A stretch of 7,818 bases of DNA, taken from contig CALZMY010000010.1 of NCBI GenBank assembly GCA_945788675.1, forward strand, positions 1 through 7,818, written 5' to 3'. The stretch is from an uncultured Gammaproteobacteria bacterium. Its GTDB lineage: Bacteria; Pseudomonadota; Gammaproteobacteria; SZUA-140. The translations under genes were made by a program, and so were the position numbers. The notes below the pieces were generated by a model, which had not been told where the DNA came from, did not search any database, and was given only the letters and a program-made list of their open reading frames with translations. Shown one piece after another: positions 1 to 6,176 of this stretch (within the stretch, counting starts at the first letter, position 1; every line of letters starts with the position of its first letter).

Positions 1-2
1 AG

Positions 3-533
3 TGTGAATCCCCGCTGCGAATCACGCTGGCACAGGGAATTTCACGTGGCGAGCGAATGGATTATACGCTGCAAAAATCGGTGGAACTGGGCGTCAGCCG
101 TATCATCCCGCTCTCCACCGAGCGCTGCGGCGTCAAGTTTGACGCCAAACGTGCCGCCAAACGCCTACAACACTGGCAAGGGGTTATCATCAGCGCCTGC
201 GAGCAGAGTGGCCGTAATGACATCCCGGAGATTCTACCGACCATCTCGCTGCACGCCTGGCTTGATGCCCATCGTGTACCCTGCCAACAGCAAGAAGCGC
301 TGCGATTGCTACTACACCCTCGCGCAACACAATCACTCCGCCAGCTAACGCCCCCCACTGGTGAGATCTCACTCCTGATCGGCCCCGAAGGCGGGCTCAG
401 CGACAACGAGATTGACATGGCCACACAGTGCGGATTCGAGGGGATTCAGCTCGGGCCCCGCGTATTGCGCACCGAGACAGCCGGGGTCGCTGCACTTGCC
501 GCGTTACAGTCATACTGGGGGGATCTGGGGTGA
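3..533 (+). CDS. rsmE: 16S rRNA (uracil-1498-N3)-methyltransferase RsmE, 5'-truncated by the window edge
   Basis: RsmE uses S-adenosylmethionine to methylate N3 of U1498 in helix 44 of 16S rRNA in the assembled small subunit. The visible part is 176 residues; family members are about 240, so roughly the first 65-70 residues (the PUA-like RNA-binding domain) lie outside the window. The open frame continues upstream of the first ATG (57) to the edge, and that upstream part carries the conserved run LAQGISRGERMDYTLQKSVE, so 57 is not the true start. The SPOUT methyltransferase core follows: ACEQSGR (visible residues 65-71), IGPEGG (126-131) and LGPRVLRTETA (150-160), the last two forming the SAM-binding trefoil knot. 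All key motifs are intact. It converges with the CheA-like gene, the stop codons being 12 bases apart with no visible T-tract terminator. RsmE is often encoded beside gshB in gammaproteobacteria, which fits here. Confidence 0.95.
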   Translation, partial: CESPLRITLAQGISRGERMDYTLQKSVELGVSRIIPLSTERCGVKFDAKRAAKRLQHWQGVIISACEQSGRNDIPEILPTISLHAWLDAHRVPCQQQEALRLLLHPRATQSLRQLTPPTGEISLLIGPEGGLSDNEIDMATQCGFEGIQLGPRVLRTETAGVAALAALQSYWGDLG

Positions 534-545
534 CGCCACGCCGGC

Positions 546-1973
546 TCAGAGCGGAACAAAGAGCGTAAAACTCGCGCCGCGCCCCGCTATTGATGCTACC
601 TGCACCTCTCCTCCGAGACGACCTACCTCGATATTCACGACATCCAGCCCCATCCCTCGGCCCGACACGGGTGAGATCGACGGGCTTGTACTAAGGCCGG
701 GGTAGAAAATCATCTCAGAAAGCGCCGCCTGTGCCGCTGCCTCAGCTGAAGTCACACAACCAGAATCCAGCGCTTTTTGACGCACAGCCACTTCATCAAT
801 ACCTGCTCCATCATCAGCAACCGTAATCACAGCCATCGAATCCTGTTCATTGAGCCCGAAAGAAAGCACTATTTCGCCACAATCCGCCTTACCCATCGCC
901 CTCCTGCGCGCTAGTGGCTCAATGCCGTGGTCGATCGCATTCCACAATAACAATTCCAATGGGGCGATAAGCTTTCCGAGCACCTCAACCGGCATCTCTA
1001 ACGCCTCCCCCCTTACTATCAAACGTACCTGTTTATCCAGCATGACACTGGCACGCTCTACCAGAAAACGTAGACGAGGTAGCTTTTGAGAAAAAGGCTG
1101 GCGTACCACCTCGCGTCCGTCCGCTCCCTCCAGCCACAAACCACTGCCACGCTGTAAAGGCCGTGCTGGAGATCTCGACACCGGCTCAACGCCCTCAGCG
1201 GTAAACGACAACAAGTTTTCCACCTGCTGCCTGGCCAGCAATTTTGCGATCACATCCAGACGACTCACATAGCGCTCAAGCAACTCAAACAATGTCCTGG
1301 ATGTTTTCAGCTCACCCTTCAAAAAGGCAGCGACATAAGACTCAAGGTACTGAATATTATCAACCAGCCCCTCAACCCCATACACCAGCACCCCACCCTT
1401 CAACGCATGCAGATGACGCAGTAATTCCATTGCCAGTGGCTTCTGCTCCGGCACCTGCTGCCATTGCGCAAGCAGCAAACGAATTTCCCGTAGCGAAGAG
1501 TCAACACTATCGAGGAAATCCTTCATCACATCCGCCGGAAAATTCTCCAGAGACGGCGTTGCAGAGGACTCTGGACGGACACCAGCGTCGGACATCTTAT
1601 CTTCAATATTTTCGAGGAAATCATCATCACACTGATAGCCGTCGCGGATACTCTCGATATAACAGGTCACATCATCGAGCACCTCAACATAGGCCTGCAG
1701 TCCCTGGTTAGATAGCGTCTCTCCTTGATAATCCTGGTACGGAGCACTGCTATTGAGCACTTCGACTACGCGTGCAAGCGATAAGCGACACAATGGCAGA
1801 CTGACCTCTCTGATTTGCCGACCAATCAGCGCTTCTTTGCAATCAGGTGGCGATGCAAGACATTCAACGACCAACGCTCTAATCCGGCCAAGGTCTACCA
1901 GCAGTTGATCGATTCCCTGCGGAGAAAGCGCGCGCTGCTCTGCTGGGTCATGACCACTGTCAACATCACTCAT
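546..1973 (-). CDS. CheA/ChpA-like HPt-ATPase protein lacking the CheW domain and the N-box histidine
   Basis: The 475-residue product resembles the chemotaxis-type histidine kinases CheA and ChpA/PilL. Residues about 1-135 are helical and unrecognised. An HPt domain lies around 145-220, with the expected phospho-acceptor at His189 (HALKG). A CheA-type GHKL ATPase domain spans about 295-475: N box NAIDHGIE (345-352), G1 box DDGAGID (387-393), F box IFYPGLSTS (422-430), G2 box SGRGMGLDVV (437-446). In the N box the family pattern H-x-x-x-N is altered: the position four before Asn345 is Leu341, and the usual Arg before Asn is Trp344. No standard P3 dimerisation helices are recognisable, and the protein stops right after the ATPase fold (LFVPL), where CheA normally enters the CheW-like P5 domain. 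No frameshifted remainder exists, because rsmE occupies the next DNA. ATG 1973 is the furthest-upstream start, but its ribosome-binding site is weak. A role near type IV pilus (Pil-Chp) signalling is inferred from resemblance and neighbours; kinase activity is uncertain. Confidence 0.8.
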   Translation of the reverse strand: MSDVDSGHDPAEQRALSPQGIDQLLVDLGRIRALVVECLASPPDCKEALIGRQIREVSLPLCRLSLARVVEVLNSSAPYQDYQGETLSNQGLQAYVEVLDDVTCYIESIRDGYQCDDDFLENIEDKMSDAGVRPESSATPSLENFPADVMKDFLDSVDSSLREIRLLLAQWQQVPEQKPLAMELLRHLHALKGGVLVYGVEGLVDNIQYLESYVAAFLKGELKTSRTLFELLERYVSRLDVIAKLLARQQVENLLSFTAEGVEPVSRSPARPLQRGSGLWLEGADGREVVRQPFSQKLPRLRFLVERASVMLDKQVRLIVRGEALEMPVEVLGKLIAPLELLLWNAIDHGIEPLARRRAMGKADCGEIVLSFGLNEQDSMAVITVADDGAGIDEVAVRQKALDSGCVTSAEAAAQAALSEMIFYPGLSTSPSISPVSGRGMGLDVVNIEVGRLGGEVQVASIAGRGASFTLFVPL

Positions 1974-1993
1974 GAGCAGAAAAAACCTGATCT

Positions 1994-1999
1994 AGTATA
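1994..1999 (-). promoter_or_regulatory. Possible -10 element of the CheA-like gene
   Basis: On the minus strand this reads TATACT, five of six matches to the sigma-70 -10 consensus, within an A+T-rich run 21 bases before the ATG. The matching -35 window reads TCAGGA, a poor match, so the call rests on the -10 alone. Transcription would begin near 1987, giving a leader of about 14 bases. Confidence 0.25.
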
Positions 2000-2038
2000 T
2001 ATTAACATCACACACATCCTGATTAGGGGTGGTATTTT

Positions 2039-2116
2039 ATGACCAACAATCCCTGCCACCGGATAAACAAAGGAGCCACTCCACTTCACTCCCCATATCA
2101 CAATAAATACACCTAA
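2039..2116 (+). CDS. Possible 25-residue small protein, unrecognised
   Basis: ATG at 2039 opens a 25-codon frame ending in TAA (2114-2116), encoding a basic, polar peptide (MTNNPCHRINKGATPLHSPY, then five more residues). What lifts it above random ORFs is a purine-rich AGGGGTGG placed a few bases before the ATG, a better Shine-Dalgarno match than that of either flanking gene. It has no membrane segment or motif I recognise, and no clear promoter upstream. It could also be a leader segment or chance. Existence as a gene is uncertain. Confidence 0.15.
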   Translation: MTNNPCHRINKGATPLHSPYHNKYT

Positions 2117-2130
2117 CCGCCGAGACAAAC

Positions 2131-2150
2131 AACTGTACAATTTTACAGTT
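2131..2150. promoter_or_regulatory. LexA (SOS) box-like palindrome
   Basis: The site has the form CTGT-N8-ACAG (2133-2148) with A+T-rich spacer ACAATTTT, the core of the enterobacterial and pseudomonad LexA operator. The symmetry extends outward: 2130-2137 and 2144-2151 are perfect 8-base inverted arms around a 6-base centre. Its right edge overlaps a consensus -35 hexamer, TTGACA (2149-2154), a position where a repressor would block RNA polymerase. It lies 205 bases before gshA and 157 bases before the start of the CheA-like gene, so the controlled transcript is unclear. The fixed 8 bases alone would be expected by chance in roughly one of eight windows this size. It could instead be the operator of another dimeric repressor. 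Confidence 0.4.
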
Positions 2151-2355
2151 GACATAAGCATTTTCTGCCGTTGAAGACTGATTTACGCCCATGACAACTT
2201 AACCATCACTCTGCAAATAAAGAATATCTCCTTAGTACTCACGATCTTAGAGGCAAGTGATCAGATATCAGACCATCGCCAAGCCAACGCAAGCGGCGTA
2301 TCATGGCACCTTTAACCACGAAATTAATGACTAGAGCAGGCGACAGATAACCGAT

Positions 2356-3654
2356 ATGAGCGCGATACCACACCCACCCGTTCCTCACCTGACCACCGCT
2401 CTGAGCGGTCCGCTACTTCAGCTCGAACGCCACCTGCTGGAACAACAGTCCGAAATCGAGGGATGGTTCCGCCGCCAGTGGCAGCAGACCAGCGCACCGT
2501 TTTACACCTCCGTCGATCTACGTAACGCAGGCTTCAAACTCGCGCCGGTAGACACCAATCTCTTTCCGGCCGGCTTCAATAATCTTAATCCAACGCTGAT
2601 CCCCCTCAGCATCCAGGCGGCGCAGGCCTCGATTGAGCGCATCTGCCCCACCGCCAACCAGATCCTGATCGTGCCGGAGAGTCACACCCGCAACACCTTT
2701 TATATGGAGAGCATTGCCGCACTGCAGGACATACTGCTAAAGGCCGGCTTTGAAGTGCGCATCGGCTCGCTGTCGGAAGAGATCACTAAGGCACAGACCA
2801 TCGACCTGCCATCGGGCAACAGCATCACCCTTGAACCTCTGGAACGCTCAGGCAGCCGCGTCGGTATCGGCGACTTTTCACCCTGTATGATCTTGCTAAA
2901 CAACGACCTTTCAAGTGGCCGCCCCGCGATCCTTGAAGATATCGAACAGGAGATCGTGCCACCGCTGGAACTGGGCTGGTCAAAGCGCCTCAAGTCAGAA
3001 CATTTCACCCACTACCGCCAGGTGGCAAAAGAATTTTCAGAATTGATGCAGATCGATCCATGGCTGATCGACCCACTGTTCCTGCAATGTGGCGAGATCG
3101 ATTTCATGAAACGCGAAGGGGAGGAGTGCCTCGCCAAAAATGTCGGCGCGCTACTGACATCGATTCAACGCAAATATGATGAATACCAGATCGATAAAGA
3201 GCCCTTTGTCGTCATCAAGGCCGACGCAGGCACTTATGGCATGGGAGTGATGACCGCCAGCTCCGTTGAAGAAGTACAAAGCCTCAACCGTAAACAACGC
3301 ACCAGGATGGCGGCATCAAAGAGCGGCGCCAATGTCAGCCAGGTATTGGTACAGGAAGGGGTCTACACCTTTGAGACCTGGGGCGATGCTGCATCGGTCA
3401 CCGAGCCCGTGGTCTACATGATCGATCACTTTGTCGTCGGCGGTTTTTACCGCGTCCACACTCGTCGCGGCCCCAACGAAAACCTCAATGCCCCCGGCAT
3501 GCACTTCGAACCCCTCGCCTTCGCCGAACCATGCACCACACCGGATCAAAACATGGGGCCGGATGCCAACGCCAATCGCTTCTATGCCTACGGCGTGATC
3601 GCACGACTGGCGCTACTCGCCGCTGCACGTGAACTGGCAGAACACACAGATTAA
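2356..3654 (+). CDS. gshA: Glutamate-cysteine ligase, Acidithiobacillus-type family
   Basis: This enzyme catalyses the first step of glutathione synthesis, ATP-dependent joining of L-glutamate (gamma-carboxyl) to L-cysteine, in the cytoplasm. The 432-residue product does not resemble the E. coli-type GshA; it matches the family first defined from Acidithiobacillus ferrooxidans (TIGR02049), of similar length. Conserved stretches are VDLRNAGFKLAPVDTNLFPA (53-72) followed by GFNNLN, VPESHTRNTF (106-115), LNNDLSSGRP (181-190), KRLKSEHFTHY (210-220), the nucleotide-binding-like VIKADAGTYGMGVMT (286-300), VGGFYRVH (361-368) and NLNAPGMHFEPL (376-387). All look complete. The ATG is supported by the family's usual N-terminus (HLTTALSGPLLQLE), although the ribosome-binding site is poor. 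The gene ends with TAATAA, and gshB starts 6 bases after the annotated stop codon. It is the first gene of the likely operon gshA-gshB-apbE-NusG-II. Confidence 0.93.
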   Translation: MSAIPHPPVPHLTTALSGPLLQLERHLLEQQSEIEGWFRRQWQQTSAPFYTSVDLRNAGFKLAPVDTNLFPAGFNNLNPTLIPLSIQAAQASIERICPTANQILIVPESHTRNTFYMESIAALQDILLKAGFEVRIGSLSEEITKAQTIDLPSGNSITLEPLERSGSRVGIGDFSPCMILLNNDLSSGRPAILEDIEQEIVPPLELGWSKRLKSEHFTHYRQVAKEFSELMQIDPWLIDPLFLQCGEIDFMKREGEECLAKNVGALLTSIQRKYDEYQIDKEPFVVIKADAGTYGMGVMTASSVEEVQSLNRKQRTRMAASKSGANVSQVLVQEGVYTFETWGDAASVTEPVVYMIDHFVVGGFYRVHTRRGPNENLNAPGMHFEPLAFAEPCTTPDQNMGPDANANRFYAYGVIARLALLAAARELAEHTD

Positions 3655-3660
3655 TAAAGT

Positions 3661-4620
3661 ATGACGATCAAACGCAAAATTAAACTGGGCGTTGTGATGG
3701 ACCCGATCAGCGCCATCAACCCAAAAAAAGATAGCACTATGGCGATGCTGCTAGAGGCGCAACAGCGTGGCTGGCAGCTCCAGTATATGGAACAGGGCGA
3801 TCTCTTTCTCGATCACGCACAGGCCTGCGCGTCGATGCGACCACTCAATGTCAACCACAGCCTGGAAAACTGGTTTGAACTTGGCGAAGCCTCGACGCAG
3901 TCACTCAATGATCTTGATGTCATTCTGATGCGCAAAGACCCGCCGTTCGATATCGACTACATCTACACCACCTACCTGCTGGAGCAGGCCGAAGCCGCTG
4001 GCACACTAGTCGTCAACAAACCCCAATCGCTGCGCGACGCCAATGAAAAACTCTATACAGCATGGTTCCCGCACTGCTGTGCGCCCAGCATGGTCACCAG
4101 CCAGCCGCAGCGCATCAAGGCGTTCCTCGCAGAACATGGCGACATCATAATCAAACCCCTGTCGGCAATGGGTGGCGCATCGATCTTTCGCGTCACCGCA
4201 GACAATCCCAACGTCAACGTCATCATCGAGGTAATGACCCACAACGGTAAGACGCTGACGATGGCGCAGCGCTACCTGCCGGAGATCTTACAGGGCGACA
4301 AGCGCATTCTGCTGATCGATGGTGAACCGATCCCCTATGCGCTGGCGCGCATCCCCGCCGATGGCGAGACCCGCGCTAACCTCGCCACCGGTGGCTCCGG
4401 TATTGGCCAATCCCTCAGTGAGCGCGACCGGTGGCTCTGTGAGCAGATCGGCCCGACCCTTAAACAAAAGGGCCTCACCTTCGTTGGCCTCGATGTCATT
4501 GGCGATTATGTCACTGAGATCAACGTCACCAGCCCCACTGGCATCCGCGAACTCGACAACCAGTTTGAACTCAATATCAGTGCGACATTGATGGATGCGA
4601 TTGAGGCTCGACTGGCGTGA
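3661..4620 (+). CDS. gshB: Glutathione synthetase
   Basis: GshB adds glycine to gamma-glutamylcysteine using ATP, completing glutathione synthesis in the cytoplasm. At 319 residues it is the normal length (E. coli about 316). The N-terminal domain carries MDPISAINPKKDST (13-26), MRKDPPFD (90-97) and VVNKPQSLRDANEK (117-130). The ATP-grasp part carries DIIIKPLSAMGGASIFRV (161-178), QRYLPEI (203-209), TRANLATGG (237-245) and EINVTSPTG (286-294), where Glu286 and Asn288 are the expected metal ligands. All catalytic motifs are intact. The start lies 6 bases after gshA with little Shine-Dalgarno sequence, so translation may depend on ribosomes coming from gshA. Its stop overlaps the GTG start of apbE by 4 bases. 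Close linkage of gshA and gshB makes glutathione synthesis co-regulated here, unlike in E. coli where they are unlinked. Confidence 0.97.
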   Translation: MTIKRKIKLGVVMDPISAINPKKDSTMAMLLEAQQRGWQLQYMEQGDLFLDHAQACASMRPLNVNHSLENWFELGEASTQSLNDLDVILMRKDPPFDIDYIYTTYLLEQAEAAGTLVVNKPQSLRDANEKLYTAWFPHCCAPSMVTSQPQRIKAFLAEHGDIIIKPLSAMGGASIFRVTADNPNVNVIIEVMTHNGKTLTMAQRYLPEILQGDKRILLIDGEPIPYALARIPADGETRANLATGGSGIGQSLSERDRWLCEQIGPTLKQKGLTFVGLDVIGDYVTEINVTSPTGIRELDNQFELNISATLMDAIEARLA

Positions 4621-5660
4621 AATGTCGCTGGCTAAGTCTGCTGCTATTCGCCACACTGGGCCTTACCGCCTGTAGCGAGTCATCACCACCAGTCCACAAG
4701 GCAAAGCTCTTCACCCTCGGCACACTGGTCGATGTCAGCGTGCTTCACGAAGATGAAGCCACCGCGCAACGGGCGATCGATATCGTCGAGGCCGAACTGG
4801 CAGTGATCAACACCCAGTGGCACGCATGGCGTGACAGCCCCCTGACCAGCATCAACCAGCAACTGACAAAGGGTGAGACAATCACCATTGATGCCACGAC
4901 CCACGCATTCATGCAGCAGGCACAACAGCTTGCTACCGACAGCCAACAGCTGTTCAATCCAGCAATCGGTTCACTGGTGGCACTATGGGGATTTCATAAT
5001 GACGACCGCCCGGAAGATGCACCACCCACAACAGATAAGATAGATGCACTATTAAAACAGGCGCCATCAATGGGTGACATCACACTTACCGCAACGACAT
5101 TGAGCAGTAGCAATCCCGCCGTACAACTCGACTTCGGCGCCTTTGCCAAAGGCTATGCCATCGATCAGGCAATCGCACGACTCAAACAGTCCGGCATCGA
5201 GCACGCCATCGTCAACGCGGGCGGAGACCTGCGCGCCATCGGCAGTAAGGGCAAACGCCCGTGGCGCATCGGTATCCGCCACCCCTCGGCCTCTGGTGTC
5301 ATCGCCTCAGTCGAAACACACGGCGATGAAAGCGTCTTCACCTCCGGCAACTATGAACGCTTTTTTGATTTCGATGGCAGACGCTATCACCACATCATCG
5401 ACCCACGCAGCGGCCACCCGGCCAGCGGCACCGTCTCGGTCACCGTCATTCATCGCAATGCCGCCACCGCCGATGCCGCGGCCACCGCACTCTTTATTGC
5501 CGGAGCCAAACAGTGGCCGCAGATCGCGCAGCAGATGGGCATCGATGAAGTGATGTTAATTGATGATAACCTGACGATCTATATGACGGCCGAAATGGCA
5601 AAGCGCATCCACCTTGAAATCAGTGATGCCGAAGTCAAAATCATTGGGGATAACGCATGA
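4617..5660 (+). CDS. apbE: FAD:protein FMN transferase, lipoprotein (ApbE family)
   Basis: ApbE enzymes cleave FAD and attach FMN covalently to a Ser/Thr of a target protein (for example subunits of Rnf and Nqr, or FMN-bind-domain proteins) on the outer face of the cytoplasmic membrane. The 347-residue product begins with a lipoprotein signal: Lys-Cys-Arg, a hydrophobic stretch 5-16, and lipobox LTAC with Cys19 as the lipidation site. Family motifs are FNPAIGSLVALWGF (113-126), FGAFAKGYAID (173-183), NAGGD (200-204), TSGNYER (242-248), HHIIDPRSG (258-266) and the metal-binding TADAAAT (284-290). All appear intact. The start is GTG at 4617, overlapping the gshB stop as GTGA; a GAGG at 4603-4606 and the complete signal peptide support it. 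It overlaps the next gene by ATGA, so translational coupling is likely. No flavinylation target is encoded in the window. Confidence 0.95.
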   Translation: MKCRWLSLLLFATLGLTACSESSPPVHKAKLFTLGTLVDVSVLHEDEATAQRAIDIVEAELAVINTQWHAWRDSPLTSINQQLTKGETITIDATTHAFMQQAQQLATDSQQLFNPAIGSLVALWGFHNDDRPEDAPPTTDKIDALLKQAPSMGDITLTATTLSSSNPAVQLDFGAFAKGYAIDQAIARLKQSGIEHAIVNAGGDLRAIGSKGKRPWRIGIRHPSASGVIASVETHGDESVFTSGNYERFFDFDGRRYHHIIDPRSGHPASGTVSVTVIHRNAATADAAATALFIAGAKQWPQIAQQMGIDEVMLIDDNLTIYMTAEMAKRIHLEISDAEVKIIGDNA

Positions 5661-6013
5661 CCCGCGCAGACTATTTCGCCATATTGTTCGCCGTACTGTT
5701 ACTACCCTATCTCTATGCGACGCAGTGGACAGGTGATAAAGCAGGCACAACCGCCTCAATCATGAACGGTGATGAGACCACGCACGCCTCACTGACAGAG
5801 AATCGAACACTACAGATCAACGGCGTGGTCGGCACCAGCACCCTGAAAATAGAAGACGGCAAGATCCGCTTCACCGCCTCACCCTGCCTCGGCAAACAGT
5901 GCATCCACAGTGGCTGGCTGGCACATGCCGGCGAGTTCGCCGCCTGCCTGCCAAACCGCATCAGCGTTGCGGTGCTAGGCGAAGAGCCGCGTTTTGATAG
6001 TATTAATTTCTAG
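5657..6013 (+). CDS. Membrane-anchored NusG-domain-II protein
   Basis: The 118-residue product has an N-terminal membrane anchor (about 6-21, FAILFAVLLLPYLY region) followed by one small domain that matches the NusG domain II family (pfam07009), which despite its name consists of short exported proteins, not transcription factors. The diagnostic pattern is present: SPCLGKQCIHSGW (76-88) and GEFAACLPNRI (92-102), giving conserved Cys77, Cys82 and Cys97. The domain would face the periplasm. The start overlaps the apbE stop (ATGA) and is preceded by GGGGA at 5646-5650, a good ribosome-binding site. Proteins of this family often occur beside Gx-transporter and ApbE genes, exactly the company seen here; molecular function is not established to my knowledge. 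A role in an extracytoplasmic redox or flavin process is inferred from that context. Confidence 0.87.
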   Translation: MTRADYFAILFAVLLLPYLYATQWTGDKAGTTASIMNGDETTHASLTENRTLQINGVVGTSTLKIEDGKIRFTASPCLGKQCIHSGWLAHAGEFAACLPNRISVAVLGEEPRFDSINF

Positions 6014-6036
6014 GAATCTACTCATTCCAAAGTCAC

Positions 6037-6119
6037 TGTCATTGCGGGCGCAGCAAAGCAATTTCAAGGACTGGATGGTGGTGCGAGGTTGAGATTGCTT
6101 CGCTGCGCTCGCAATGACA
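6037..6119. repeat. 83-bp palindromic repeat element (MITE/REP-like, TCATTGCG...GCAATGA type)
   Basis: Arms 6037-6062 and 6094-6119 are inverted copies of 26 bases with two mismatches (arm consensus TGTCATTGCGRGCGCAGCRA, then AGCAAT), separated by 31 bases. The arm belongs to a repeat type (GTCATTGCGAGCG...AGCAATC) that recurs in many unrelated bacterial genomes and is often mis-annotated as short proteins containing CHCERSEAI; that peptide appears on the minus strand here. No transposase gene and no clear target duplication flanks it. As RNA it would form a long stem-loop between two genes of similar theme, which could protect upstream mRNA or reduce read-through. Copies elsewhere in the genome are expected but not visible in this window. 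Confidence 0.85.
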
Positions 6120-6163
6120 AACTCTTAACACTAGATACTCGCATAAGGACTCGTACCTGCAGC

Positions 6164-6169
6164 TATACT
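6164..6169 (+). promoter_or_regulatory. Possible -10 element for a leaderless Gx-transporter transcript
   Basis: TATACT matches the sigma-70 -10 consensus at five of six positions and sits seven bases before the ATG at 6177, the usual distance to a transcription start. The matching -35 window (about 6140-6147) is poor. Because no Shine-Dalgarno sequence lies at normal distance from this ATG (the nearest, AAGGA, is about 30 bases upstream), a leaderless mRNA starting at or next to the ATG is possible. Confidence 0.3.
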
Positions 6170-6176
6170 TAACCCC

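Larger units (their letters stand above)
1974..2355. other. Divergent intergenic region, A+T-rich, between the CheA-like gene and gshA
   Basis: These 382 bases separate two divergent genes and should hold promoters for both. For the minus-strand gene a TATACT hexamer (complement of 1994-1999) within a TTAATATATACT stretch is a plausible -10, but no good -35 is visible and the implied leader would be very short. For the plus strand there is a perfect TTGACA at 2149-2154 with no convincing -10 about 17 bases downstream. A LexA-box-like palindrome lies at 2131-2150. Two small open frames overlap the region (2039-2116 plus; 1970-2161 minus), neither with recognisable similarity. The stretch 2160-2355 just before gshA shows no clear promoter, operator or riboswitch, and the gshA start has only a weak GCAGG at 2336-2340, farther upstream than usual. 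Confidence 0.6.
6014..6176. other. Gap between the NusG-II and Gx-transporter genes
   Basis: This 163-base stretch is non-coding. It starts with a weak 5-bp hairpin (GGAAT 6013-6017 with ATTCC 6024-6028), then holds the 83-bp inverted-repeat element at 6037-6119, and ends with an A+T-richer segment containing a -10-like TATACT (6164-6169). There is no T-tract terminator. Whether the downstream pair is still part of the gsh operon or has its own promoter cannot be settled from sequence alone. Confidence 0.7.

Noticed and set aside
4..348. 114-codon plus-strand frame at the window start
   Set aside because: It is out of frame with rsmE, which shows strong conserved motifs over the same DNA.
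62..545. A CheW-like domain for the CheA-like protein, lost by frameshift
   Set aside because: The minus-strand frames beyond the stop at 546 show no CheW-like sequence and are antisense to rsmE, so the short C-terminus is not a sequencing or frameshift artefact within this window.
531..548. Bidirectional terminator between rsmE and the CheA-like gene
   Set aside because: Only 12 bases separate the stop codons and no stable hairpin with flanking T or A runs is present.
1244..1711. 155-codon plus-strand frame with Pro/His-rich product
   Set aside because: It lies wholly antisense to the CheA-like gene, whose frame carries clear domain motifs; composition is that of an opposite-strand shadow.
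2149..2180. Sigma-70 promoter based on TTGACA
   Set aside because: The hexamer is perfect but no acceptable -10 occurs 16-18 bases downstream, so it is mentioned only with the palindrome.
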